A stretch of 64,000 bases of DNA from DASXZH01 sp963829965. Lineage in GTDB: Bacteria; Armatimonadota; Fimbriimonadia; Fimbriimonadales; Fimbriimonadaceae. The notes beneath the pieces were generated by a model. That model searched no databases, had not been told where the DNA came from, and worked only from the letters and a program-made list of their open reading frames with translations. The translations under genes and the position numbers were made by a program. How positions within the stretch are numbered: the stretch's first letter is position 1; each line of letters starts with the position of its first letter. Location: assembly GCA_963829965.1 (NCBI GenBank), contig CAWHLK010000037.1, positions 1 to 64,000 on the forward strand. Reading direction: 5' to 3'. Below are positions 26,177 to 34,616 of the stretch, in pieces.

Positions 26177-27457
26177 TCAGGAGGAGGGGCCGATGAACTC
26201 GTTCACGAGATTTTCCAGCCGTTCTTGCCTTCCGGATTTGCGCGTGGGCTCCCCGTGCTCCCTTACGTAAGCCTCGCAATCCTCCAAAGACTTGAAGGCC
26301 GCTTGAGTCCAACCGGCGTAGCGCTCATTTAGCATCTGCTCGATGCGCCCGTCTTCCCTAATCGCATGGGCGATCTCAAGGCCGGCGGCAAAGGCGTCCA
26401 TCCCGCCAATGTGCGCATAGAACAAATCCACGGTTTCGTGCGACTGCCGTCGCACCTTGGCGTCGAAGTTCAGCCCGCCACTGATGAACCCGCCCATTCC
26501 AAGAACCTCCAGCATGATCTCAGTCGTGAGATAGACATCGGTGGGGAACTGATCGGTGTCCCAGCCAATGAGCTCATCACCGCGATTGGCGTCGATAGAA
26601 CCAAGGGCGCCCGCTTCCACCGCAACCCGGATCTCATGCCGCATGGTGTGGCCGGCGAGGGTCGCGTGGTTGGTCTCCAGATTTAACTTCAAGTGATCCA
26701 TCAAACCGAACTCGCGCAGGAAGTTCAAACAGGCGGCCGCTTCGGAATCGTATTGATGTGTGGTTGGCTCTTTCGGCTTCGGCTCAATATAGAACTGTCC
26801 TTTAAAGCCGATTTTCTTGGCATAGTCCACCGCCATCCATAGGAACTTGGCGAACTGCTCTCGCTCGCGCTTCATATCCGTGTTCCACAACGTATCGTAG
26901 CCTTCGCGCCCTCCCCAAAACGTATAGCCCTGGCCATCAAGCTCCAGCGTGGCATCCAAAGCGTGCCGAACCTGCGCAGCTGCGTACGCAAAAACGTGGG
27001 GATCGGGATTGGTGGCCGCGCCTGCCTGATACCTTGGGTGGCTGAACAGGTTTGCAGTCCCCCAAAGCAGCCTTAAACCCGTTTCAGCCTGCTTCTTCTT
27101 GGCGTATTGGACCAGCTCTTCCAGCTCTTTCACGCTCTCGTCAAAGTTGTCCATCTCGGGCGCGATGTCGCGGTCATGGAAGCACCAATAGCCCACGCCA
27201 AGTTTGGTAAAGAACTCGAACGCTGCGTCCATCGTTTCTTTCGGGGTTTGCCAGGGCCGCTCCATGGTGGCCGAGCCAAAGGGGTCGGTACCCACCGCCT
27301 TGAACGTGTGCCAGTAACAGACGGCAAAGCGCAAATGCTCTGCCATCGTTTTCTTGCCGACTTTATTTTTCGCATCATATCGTTTGAAGGCAAGAGGATT
27401 CTTGCTCTTTGGGCCTTCGTAGGAAATGGGAGATGAGATTTCGTTGAAATACGCCAT
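26177..27457 (-). CDS. xylA: Xylose isomerase
   Basis: A 426-residue TIM-barrel enzyme of normal class II length that interconverts D-xylose and D-xylulose in the cytoplasm. Metal and substrate blocks are seen: FHDRDIAPE, YTFWGGREGYDTLWNTD, IEPKPKEPTTHQYD, LNLETNHATLAGHTMRHE and DANRGDELIGWDTDQFPTD. It links the hydrolases to central metabolism. It starts 27 bases after the CE15 esterase gene and is followed by GH115, so the three form one unit. No xylulokinase gene is in the window. Confidence 0.97.
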   Translation of the reverse strand: MAYFNEISSPISYEGPKSKNPLAFKRYDAKNKVGKKTMAEHLRFAVCYWHTFKAVGTDPFGSATMERPWQTPKETMDAAFEFFTKLGVGYWCFHDRDIAPEMDNFDESVKELEELVQYAKKKQAETGLRLLWGTANLFSHPRYQAGAATNPDPHVFAYAAAQVRHALDATLELDGQGYTFWGGREGYDTLWNTDMKREREQFAKFLWMAVDYAKKIGFKGQFYIEPKPKEPTTHQYDSEAAACLNFLREFGLMDHLKLNLETNHATLAGHTMRHEIRVAVEAGALGSIDANRGDELIGWDTDQFPTDVYLTTEIMLEVLGMGGFISGGLNFDAKVRRQSHETVDLFYAHIGGMDAFAAGLEIAHAIREDGRIEQMLNERYAGWTQAAFKSLEDCEAYVREHGEPTRKSGRQERLENLVNEFIGPSS

Positions 27458-27484
27458 AGTTTTCTCGAATACTTAGATTAGCAG

Positions 27485-29596
27485 CTACCTGGCCGGGCCG
27501 TTTGGGCCGCCTCTTCGCGGGGCCTGACTTGGGTCGCCGGTTGGGGCTGGCGCATGGTCGGTTGGGGCCGGAGGGCCGAGCAGTTCGGTAAGGACCGGCT
27601 TAAGGCCATCCGCCCAGACTTGAAAGCCCTTCACCGTTGGGTGAAGATTGTCGACCGTCATGCCCTCAAATAACCTTCCGTTGGCATCCGCGAGTCCGGA
27701 GTTTATGTTAAGGAAGCGAATTCTCTTGCCGTCCGAAAAGCCCTTTAACTTCTCGTTAGCCGCCTGAATTGTTGGCAGATACGCCACATTGTCGTTGCGG
27801 GGGAAGATGGCGGTGAGGATGATAGTGGCGTTCGGGGCTTTCTTCCGGCAGGTCTTGACGACTGCTTGCACGCCCAGGGCTACATCGTCGGCGCTTTCCC
27901 CTGCACCTATGTTGTTGGTGCCGGCCAGCAGAACAATGACCTTCGGATTCACGCCATCCAATTCGCCGTTCCTCAGCCTCCACAAAATGTTCTGGCAGCT
28001 GTCCGCGCCCCATCCAAAGTCGGCCGCGTTCCAGCCGAAGAAGTTCGCCTTCCAGTTGGCAAGATTATCTTTCCAAGCTTCGTCGCTGGTGCCCCAGCGC
28101 CGGGTTATCGAGTCGCCTTCGAAGTAGACATCGATGCCGCCTTTAGCCGCTTTTTGAAGCAATTGATAGTGGGCGATCATGGAATTCATGTCGGTTCGCG
28201 AGACGGGCGTATCGGGTGGAACGCGGACCGGAGTCCGGTCGGTAGACAGCGGCGGCGCGGAAATATAGCGCCCCGCCCAATCGAAGAATGAGGGCCAATT
28301 GGGGGTGACTTCGTGCCCGCCATCGTGCTGGCGCCAAGCCAGTTCTCCTCCAATTAACTGATTGATTGGTGGCATGGGATCCGTTAAATAGTTGCCTGGG
28401 GTGCCGAAATCTTGCTTGCCAAGCAGCTTATAAACAGGCCCTGCAAGTACACCTGCCATAAAGCTGCCATGAGCGTCTACCCATTTGGCATCCCCATGCT
28501 CCACCAAGCCGTAGCTTATGAAACAGGGTCGTGGCGCGCAAAGGGCGATGAGCTCATGCGAATCCACGGGCAGATCGGCGGCGGTTTTTGAAGGATTGGA
28601 AGCGCCGTATTGAATGAAATTCCCTGCCATCCAATAGAACTCGCCTCCGGCAAGGTTTTCGACCGCTTCGCCAAAAATGTGGCGATGCAGCTTTGCACCC
28701 CCTTCGCCGGAAGAGCCGATAAACCCAACTGCAACCCGCGGGTCAAAAGCTTCCGCAACAAGCGCAGCCTTCCCGTAGCGCGAAACCCCTTCGATTCCAA
28801 CCTTGGTCGGGTCGACCTTAGACTTCTTGTCGCTCTCAAAATAGTCAATCAGGCGGCTAAGCCCCCAGCCCCAAGCGCGTAACGCGCCCCAATCGTCTGG
28901 TTTGCGCGGCTTACCCAGGTTGCAGAGGCCAATAACGCCCATCTCCAGGTGGTTGTTGTCCGGCTGGATCGAGTTCGGCACAATCGTGCCGTAACCCCAG
29001 CCCCGCTCTATGGCCTGCTCCGTCCAGGGCTTGCCGCCCCTGGCGCTGGGAAATGCGAAACCGCCGCCAAAGCCGTATTCGATGATGATAGGAACGGGCG
29101 CCGTCGAGTACGCGGGCACCGTGTAGCTGGCCTGAATTTCGACCTTAACCTTAGGATCGAGCCGGTTGTCCACGTGGCCGATGAGTGTTTTGGTGAGGGT
29201 GGGAATGCCGCCGCTTTCGCCCGGGGTCATGCCAGTCACCTCCCAGTTCACTCTAGGCGCGTTTTTGGGAACGCGACCGTAGACTTCTCGTTCGAAGAGC
29301 TCCACAAGCTCTTTCCGCCTTCTCGGCCACTGTTTTGGGTCGGACAATACGGTTCCGTCGTTCATTTTCAGAACGTCCGGCATGGAGTCTTTGTAAGGAT
29401 TGGCGACCGCCTCGTCGAACGTTGTTTGGTTATTGGGGTCGGGCCCGGGACGGATTTCGTTCAGACCAAGCTGCTTCATCATTTCCGCGTGATCGTCAAA
29501 CGGCGGCGGAGGTCCCTGAGACCCAAACTGGGCGAAGGAACTGAGAGGCGCTGCCAGCAGCGCAGCAAAAAGCATAACGGCATGGATATCTTTCAT
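27485..29596 (-). CDS. CE15 glucuronoyl esterase fused to SGNH/GDSL esterase, exported
   Basis: A 703-residue secreted protein with two esterase domains. After a signal peptide (MLFAALLAAPLSSFAQ), residues about 50-455 match CE15: the nucleophile lies in GVSRYGKAAL (Ser272), with GSSGEGGAKLHRHIFGE and HGDAKWVDAHGSF after it. Residues about 485-670 form an SGNH hydrolase: FEGDSITRRW (Ser496), VIVLLAGTNNIG and DNLHPT. CE15 cleaves esters between lignin alcohols and glucuronic acid on xylan; the SGNH part is probably an acetyl esterase (CE3-like). The tail is proline- and glycine-rich. It is the first gene of the CE15-xylA-GH115 operon, behind a perfect operator. Confidence 0.9.
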   Translation of the reverse strand: MKDIHAVMLFAALLAAPLSSFAQFGSQGPPPPFDDHAEMMKQLGLNEIRPGPDPNNQTTFDEAVANPYKDSMPDVLKMNDGTVLSDPKQWPRRRKELVELFEREVYGRVPKNAPRVNWEVTGMTPGESGGIPTLTKTLIGHVDNRLDPKVKVEIQASYTVPAYSTAPVPIIIEYGFGGGFAFPSARGGKPWTEQAIERGWGYGTIVPNSIQPDNNHLEMGVIGLCNLGKPRKPDDWGALRAWGWGLSRLIDYFESDKKSKVDPTKVGIEGVSRYGKAALVAEAFDPRVAVGFIGSSGEGGAKLHRHIFGEAVENLAGGEFYWMAGNFIQYGASNPSKTAADLPVDSHELIALCAPRPCFISYGLVEHGDAKWVDAHGSFMAGVLAGPVYKLLGKQDFGTPGNYLTDPMPPINQLIGGELAWRQHDGGHEVTPNWPSFFDWAGRYISAPPLSTDRTPVRVPPDTPVSRTDMNSMIAHYQLLQKAAKGGIDVYFEGDSITRRWGTSDEAWKDNLANWKANFFGWNAADFGWGADSCQNILWRLRNGELDGVNPKVIVLLAGTNNIGAGESADDVALGVQAVVKTCRKKAPNATIILTAIFPRNDNVAYLPTIQAANEKLKGFSDGKRIRFLNINSGLADANGRLFEGMTVDNLHPTVKGFQVWADGLKPVLTELLGPPAPTDHAPAPTGDPSQAPRRGGPNGPAR

Positions 29597-29624
29597 GAGG
29601 ACGCTCTCCAGACGTACAACGTCA

Positions 29625-29642
29625 TGATTTAACCATAAATCA
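29625..29642. promoter_or_regulatory. LacI-type operator before the CE15-xylA operon
   Basis: TGATTTAACCATAAATCA: perfect 7-base arms around ACCA, identical in its arms to the lacI operator. It ends 29 bases upstream of ATG 29596 on the minus strand, so a repressor bound here would overlap the promoter. Confidence 0.68.
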
Positions 29643-29653
29643 AAAGCGTGAAT

Positions 29654-29747
29654 TGGCGGGAATGTGTAGGAATCGAACCCACCCGACGCCCAAAGACGTC
29701 ACACTGGTTTTGAAGACCAGGCAGCACACCAGCACCGATCCACTCCC
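29654..29747 (-). tRNA. selC: tRNA-Sec (anticodon UCA)
   Basis: On the minus strand the anticodon arm reads CTGGT CTTCAAA ACCAG, giving anticodon TCA. A long variable arm follows (GACGTC TTTG GGCGTC, six paired positions), then a T arm with GTTCGATTC. The acceptor stem GGGAGTG pairs with CATTCCC and the 3' end GCCA is encoded. The length of 94 and the eight-base-type acceptor arm are as in bacterial selenocysteine tRNAs. The eighth acceptor pair is a G-A mismatch. This means the organism probably makes selenoproteins; none of the genes here obviously uses an in-frame TGA, and selA, selB and selD are not in the window. Confidence 0.9.
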
Positions 29748-29755
29748 CCGAAAAC

Positions 29756-29829
29756 GGTCAACCGTGAACCGTAAACTGTGAACAGCCCGGTCCGACGGTT
29801 AACAGTTTACAGTTCACTGATCAGTTGCG
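29756..29829. repeat. Inverted repeat built of heptamers
   Basis: The 16-base arms 29764-29779 (GTGAACCGTAAACTGT) and 29802-29817 (ACAGTTTACAGTTCAC) pair at 15 of 16 positions with a 22-base loop. Each side is made of 7-base units of the GTGAACC/GTAAACT type. It lies between selC and the gene at 29856 and could act as a transcription terminator for selC or be a member of the heptamer repeat family. Confidence 0.6.
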
Positions 29830-29855
29830 GTTGTACTACCGTCTAATATAGACCC

Positions 29856-30551
29856 ATGCGCCTACTGCCGCTCTTAGCCCTCGTTCCCGTTTTGGCCGCC
29901 GGCCAAGTGGTGACCATCAAGCACACTCCCAAGGTGGGCGAGGTGATCAAATATAGGGTCACCTTCGTGTTTCCCGTCTATGGCAACGACGTTTTCTACA
30001 CGGCCATTGAGACGGACAAAGTAGTAAGCCTCGCAAAAGATGGCAGCTACGTGGTGGAGAGCACGCAGCAAGAAATCAACGCCAATAATGGCCAGGACCT
30101 CAATGTTCAGAAGAATAGCAAGCCCTACCAGACGCTTTACGATGCCAAAGGCCAAGTTCTGGAGCTGAAAGGCGACGATTCGGCGGAATCTTGGCGGGAC
30201 GCAAACCTGAGCTGCTTCATCCTTCCCGACAAGCCCATCAACAAAGGCGATACCTGGACCGCAAATCTTCCCGGCAAGCCGGACCGCAAAACCCCCGGTG
30301 CGAGCGTAGTCTACACAAGCGACGGGATAGATCCCACACCCGTAGACGGTGTTACCGCGCTTAAAATCGAGGAAAAATATGCTGAGAACAGCCAGGGCAT
30401 CCACGCGACCAAGACGGGAACGATATGGGTCGATCCGAAAGACGGAACCGTGGTGAAGGTGGAAGAAGTATGGCGGAATGCGCCGGTGCTAGGGCTTTCA
30501 ACGCTGGTCAGCGGCCATGTCTCTTGGGAAAGGGTGACGGGTAACGAGTGA
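29856..30551 (+). CDS. Hypothetical exported protein
   Basis: A 231-residue protein with a signal peptide (MRLLPLLALVPVLAAGQ) and a beta-rich mature part with many short strands (VGEVIKYRVTFVFPVYG, GSYVVESTQQEI, GDTWTANLPGKPD, KTGTIWVDPKDGTVVKVEEVW). The pattern of an exported protein comparing weighted sums or surface stress is seen in several uncharacterised families, but I cannot name one. It is a single gene between selC and a convergent thymidine kinase operon. Confidence 0.7.
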   Translation: MRLLPLLALVPVLAAGQVVTIKHTPKVGEVIKYRVTFVFPVYGNDVFYTAIETDKVVSLAKDGSYVVESTQQEINANNGQDLNVQKNSKPYQTLYDAKGQVLELKGDDSAESWRDANLSCFILPDKPINKGDTWTANLPGKPDRKTPGASVVYTSDGIDPTPVDGVTALKIEEKYAENSQGIHATKTGTIWVDPKDGTVVKVEEVWRNAPVLGLSTLVSGHVSWERVTGNE

Positions 30552-30567
30552 ACGGGACAGAGGGAAA

Positions 30568-30625
30568 GTGTTAAGTGTTGAGTTTTGAGCATTGAGCCGG
30601 ATTTCTCAACAGTCAAAACTGAACA
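30568..30625. repeat. Degenerate heptamer repeats in inverted blocks
   Basis: Four units GTGTTAA, GTGTTGA, GTTTTGA, GCATTGA are followed after nine bases by CTCAACA, GTCAAAA, CTGAACA on the opposite sense. The two blocks can pair with each other, giving a hairpin between the convergent genes 29856-30551 and 30645-31250. It belongs to the same heptamer family as the other tracts in the window. Confidence 0.5.
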
Positions 30626-30644
30626 GTCGATGCTTGCAGTAGGG

Positions 30645-31250
30645 TCAAGGCTTGCGCACGCGTTTGAGCATTGTTTTTGGCTTCGCGCCCTGAATCTTAA
30701 AGCAGTTCCTGCATCGCGCCTCGTACGACTCGGTCGCGCCGACCATGATAATGGGATCGTTCCACTTGGCGGGTTTGCCGTCAATGACTCTATAGGTATG
30801 GCTGGCAGGGGCGCCGCATTTCATACAAATGGCCCTCAGCTTCACCACTTCATCGGCAGCGGCCAATAGTTCAGCCATCGGTCCAAAGGGTTCGCGCCTA
30901 AAATCTTGGTCCAAGCCGGCGAGAATAATCTCCCGACCCGAGTCCGCATATTCAACCGCAAAGTCCACCAGCGAACGATCAAAGAACTGGGCTTCTTCGA
31001 CTAGAACCACCTGAGTGTCTTCGCAAACTTTGCTCACCAGGTCCAAAACAGATTTCACGGGCACCGCCTCGTGCTTCACACCCATGTGGGTCACGACCAT
31101 GGTTTCGTGATAACGGGCGTCGATCGAAGGCTTAAAGACCTGCACCTTCTTTTTAGCGTAAAGGGCGCGACGGGCGAGCCGAATTAGCTCCTCGGATTTG
31201 CCTGCGAACATGCTTCCGCAAATGACGGTGATTTGGCCGGGCTTTCTCAG
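30645..31250 (-). CDS. tdk: Thymidine kinase
   Basis: About 201 residues. The first ATG on this frame (31211) would begin inside the phosphate loop GSMFAGKS. The frame continues upstream as RKPGQITVICGSMFAGKSEEL, so I extend it to CTG 31250, which has GGAGG eight bases before it; no ATG, GTG or TTG is available. Other blocks are KPSIDARY, VVLVEEAQFFD (Walker B), GLDQDFRREPFGPM and a structural zinc site (CMKCGAPA and CRNCF). It salvages thymidine to dTMP. It overlaps the upstream FmdB-like gene by four bases. Confidence 0.93.
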   Translation of the reverse strand: MRKPGQITVICGSMFAGKSEELIRLARRALYAKKKVQVFKPSIDARYHETMVVTHMGVKHEAVPVKSVLDLVSKVCEDTQVVLVEEAQFFDRSLVDFAVEYADSGREIILAGLDQDFRREPFGPMAELLAAADEVVKLRAICMKCGAPASHTYRVIDGKPAKWNDPIIMVGATESYEARCRNCFKIQGAKPKTMLKRVRKP

Positions 31251-31576
31251 ACCTCGTCCTCCAGCTTGCCTTCCATGTCCGATTCGAACATCTCTTCCAT
31301 TTCGTCCGCCATGTCCTCATCCATTGCTTTACCCATTTCTCGGGCCATCGTACGCATTTGGGTTGGACTGTCGGGCTCGCCCATTATCTCCAGTTCGTCC
31401 GCCATTTCGTCGATGCGGTCATCCTCAGTGCGAAGCCTGGCGAACCTGCTGATGAGCCTTTTGGTGTCTTTTCCGCCGCAGTTCGGGCAGCGTTCTTCGT
31501 CTGGCTCCGCGGTCATTCCGATCAAAGCGGAGAACTTCTTATTGCATGCCTGGCAGCGGTATTCGTAAATAGGCAT
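31247..31576 (-). CDS. FmdB-type zinc ribbon protein
   Basis: A 109-residue protein starting MPIYEYRCQACNKKF, with a second knuckle CPNCGG: the FmdB/CxxC_CxxC_SSSS zinc ribbon seen before many housekeeping genes. The ribbon (residues 1-45) is followed by a long acidic helix rich in Met, Glu and Asp (residues 50-109). The role of the family is unknown; a regulatory role was proposed for FmdB. It is transcribed with thymidine kinase. Confidence 0.88.
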   Translation of the reverse strand: MPIYEYRCQACNKKFSALIGMTAEPDEERCPNCGGKDTKRLISRFARLRTEDDRIDEMADELEIMGEPDSPTQMRTMAREMGKAMDEDMADEMEEMFESDMEGKLEDEV

Positions 31577-31629
31577 CCGGGCTAATCCGCACCAACTGGT
31601 AAACTTGGAGTCTACCGCTTAAACTACCC

Positions 31630-33437
31630 ATGGCAAAAGAGAGAACCGGGCGACCCCGTCGTCCGCGCCGCAAGGCAACCCCGGCCAGGCAACAGCAATC
31701 CGAGCCTGCGTCCGACAACGTCGAAATCATCGTCAACTGCTCCAACCGAGAGACGCGCATCGCTATGCTCGAAAACGGCGACCTTATGGAATACCGTGTC
31801 GAGCGAGAGGAACGCGTGGTTGGCTCTATCTTCAAAGGAATCGTGCAGAACGTGCTTCCGGGCATGGACGCCGCCTTTGTGGACATTGGCCTGGAGCGCA
31901 ACGCTTTTCTGTACGTGGCAGACATCCTGCCCGACGACCCGCTCGACAACAGCCCCGCTTCCCTAAAGAGAAGCGAACTGAGACGCCGCAAGATCAAGGA
32001 ATTGATAAGGCCCGGCCAAGAGCTTATGGTTCAGGTCACAAAGGGCCCGCGCGGCACCAAGGGCGCGAGGGTTTCAACCCGGATCGCCTTACCCGGCCGC
32101 TATGTGGTGCTCATGCCCGAAGCCAACCACCTTGGCGTGAGTCGCAAGATCGAAGACCGGGCGGAAAGAGAACGCCTGCGACGAGTTGGAGAAAAGATCA
32201 TCCCCGAAGGGTTTGGTCTATACTTCGAACCGAGTGCGAGAGCCGAACCGAAGCTGAGTTGAAAGCGGACGTCAAGTTCCTCCAGCAGCTTTGGGGTCAA
32301 GTCTTACTTGCCGCAAAGAAGCAAAGGGCTCCTACTTGCGTTCACCGTGACCAAACGCTGCTTTACCGAACCGTCAGAGACCTGTTCGGCGACGAGATCA
32401 GCAAGATGGTCATCGACGATCCGGACGAGTATGAAAAGGTCCACCTCGCCGCCAGCGTGGTTGCGCCGGCCATGCGGGACAAGGTTTTCCTCTACGACCG
32501 TGAAACCCCTATTTTCGATGCTTACAACATCGAGAGAGAGTTAGAAAGACTTTTGCAACACCGGGTTCAGCTCAAATCGGGCGGCCACTTGGTAGTTGAC
32601 GAAATGGAGGCGCTCACCGCCATCGACATTAATACCGCCAAGCAGGTGGGGTCGACTTCGCTTAGCGATACCATCTTGAGAGCCAACTTGGAAGCGGCGG
32701 AAGAAGTCTGCCGTCAACTGAGGCTCCGGGACATGGGCGGCATTATCGTTATTGACTTCATCGATATGGAGTCGGCCGACGACCGCAAGAAGGTTATCAA
32801 CCACTTCACCAAAAAGCTGGAGCGCGACCGGGCTCGAACCCGTGTCGGACGTATTTCCTCACTCGGTCTGGTCGAAATCACGAGAAAGCGAACCGGTGAA
32901 TCGGTTACCGAGGCAATTACCGACGTGTGCCCGATGTGCGAAGGCCGTGGGCGGATTTCCTCCAAGGAAACGGTTTCTTTGTGGATCGAGCGTGATATGT
33001 GGCGACGCATTAACGAGCCGGGCAACGCGTTCCTTATCGAGTGCCATCCGGCTGCGGTTGAAGCCCTCATCGGGGCCGACGGCGAAAACGTGGAAGAGTT
33101 GGAGCACGAGATGCGGCGTGGCATCTACATTCGGGCGAACTTCGACATGGAGTACGAGGAGTACGAGATCCGGGCAGGGACGATTGAAGAGTTCGACCGT
33201 CAACAGATGGGCTTCCGGCGTGCCCAGGTGCTCGAGTGCAACGTCAGGCGCTCATCTTTCGAGAATCTTAACAAAATCGTTGGTTGGACGGACGGCGGAT
33301 ACTATATCGAGCTCTTGGATGGCGTGGACTACATTGGCCACCGGGCCAAAGTTTGCCTTCAGGACATTCGCCGCTCATTCGCAGTAGCGGATGTGATTCT
33401 TCCCGGTGCACCCATGGTTTCTCGCAGCTTGACGTAG
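31630..33437 (+). pseudogene. Ribonuclease E/G family, one frameshift
   Basis: Two overlapping frames make one RNase E/G of about 602 residues. The first part has the S1 domain (RVVGSIFKGIVQNVLPGMDAAFVDIG, LMVQVTKGPRGTKGARVST). The second has DEMEALTAIDINTAK and DMGGIIVIDFIDM, which hold the catalytic aspartates, and the zinc-link CPMCEGRGRI. Adding one A after 32220 restores GFGLILRTECESRTEAELKAD. The enzyme processes and decays RNA in the cytoplasm. Such a central enzyme is unlikely to be dead, so this frameshift is probably a sequence error. The first 30 residues are basic and disordered. Confidence 0.9.
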
Positions 33438-33443
33438 ATAAAG

Positions 33444-33998
33444 ATGCTGAAGGCGAAAGACAAGGCTTACGGAAACGTGATGTTCTGGGGCGCGGCCTTG
33501 GCTTTTGGAGGATTTATCGGCGCGGGCTTGTTCTTGATTTTGGGCTTTTTACCATTTCCTCAAATAATGAAGTCCGGCGCGATGGGTCTTGCGGGCCTGG
33601 CTCTCCTTGCGTTTGTGGCCGGGCTTCTGCTGTTATTGTTCGCCCTCCTGGCGGGCCTTGGGAAAATCAACAATCTTGGAAAGAAGGTTTTCAAGCACGA
33701 CGGTGTAAAAGTCATTGCGCGTTACGCCATCAACAGTATCGGCGAGACGATCTTTGACGAGCGCTATATGAACTTTGAGGACGAGAAACTCAAGTTTTAC
33801 GTGCGTTTACAACTGCCCAACGGACATTCTGCCGAATATCACTGTAACGAGATCGTATGGGGGCATTGCGCGGAGATGATGACCGGAACCGCCTTGATTC
33901 AAGGAGACTGGGTCGGGCAGTTTATTCCGCTTTTTGGGGACGGCCAGGGCGATCCTTATCGGCCAGAGATGGCGGCGCAGCACCCACAAAATCTATAA
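33444..33998 (+). CDS. Hypothetical membrane protein
   Basis: A 184-residue protein with two hydrophobic helices (residues about 13-35 and 48-72, rich in Gly, Leu and Ala), then a soluble C-terminal domain (VFKHDGVKVIARYAINSIGETIFDERYMNF, FYVRLQLPNGHSAEYHCNEIVWGHC). The C-terminal part resembles short beta-barrel domains of membrane-anchored proteins (DUF-type), but I cannot name it. ATG 33444 follows the RNase gene by six bases, so they are probably co-transcribed. Confidence 0.75.
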   Translation: MLKAKDKAYGNVMFWGAALAFGGFIGAGLFLILGFLPFPQIMKSGAMGLAGLALLAFVAGLLLLLFALLAGLGKINNLGKKVFKHDGVKVIARYAINSIGETIFDERYMNFEDEKLKFYVRLQLPNGHSAEYHCNEIVWGHCAEMMTGTALIQGDWVGQFIPLFGDGQGDPYRPEMAAQHPQNL

Positions 33999-34009
33999 TC
34001 CAATAACGC

Positions 34010-34616
34010 ATGGCAGACGCTGCAGAAATCTGGAAGCAAGCCCTTCCCGTCGTTCGAACCAAAGTGACCGGCATTGGTGTTTGGTCGGCGCTCAATTCGT
34101 GCGTCCCCCTCGCTTATGAGAACGATACTCTGGTTCTCGGATTAAGGGCTCGCGACAACGACCTTGCCGGCCATCTGAAGATGACCCAGACCAAACGGGT
34201 CATGGACATGGAAGTGTCCAAGGTTTTGCGGCAAAGCCACGGAAACCCGAATCATCGAGGGAGATACGCCCGCCGATTGGGACCGCGCAAAAAGGCGCGA
34301 CGCCGAAGCGCAGCGGCTGCGGGAGCAGGCGGAGTCCAGGGTTCGCGCCGAAATCACCTCGCGAACAAGTTGGGACGGAATTTACGAACAGCTCAGCAGG
34401 CGCTATGCTGCGGTCACCAACAAATCTCTTCCGCAAAACCGAGCCAAGTTTTTGATCGACGGCATCCAGATTGTGAGCGACGCGCTGAAGACAGCACCTC
34501 CTCAGGACGATCCCAATGAGCGCAACTTTGGCCGCTGCATCGAAAGGATCGCACAATATAGCGAGGTTCCCAGCACCCTCGTTGCCGCCATGATCCTGGA
34601 AAAGGCCGGCGTCTAG
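34010..34616 (+). pseudogene. DnaA N-terminal-domain-like protein, one frameshift
   Basis: About 201 residues after removing one A from AAA at 34233-34235. Residues 1-75 (AAEIWKQALPVVRTKVTGIGVWSALNSCVPLAYENDTLVLGL) resemble the DnaA N-terminal domain (IWxxAL...). The rest (DWDRAKRRDAEAQRLREQAESRVRAE then GIYEQLSRRYAAVTNKSLPQNRAKFLIDGI) is a coiled helix plus a helical domain and has no AAA+ motor. A protein with the DnaA partner-binding domain but no ATPase could interfere with, or help, replication initiation; this is inference. It ends directly before the MBL gene (TAGATG). Confidence 0.65.
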
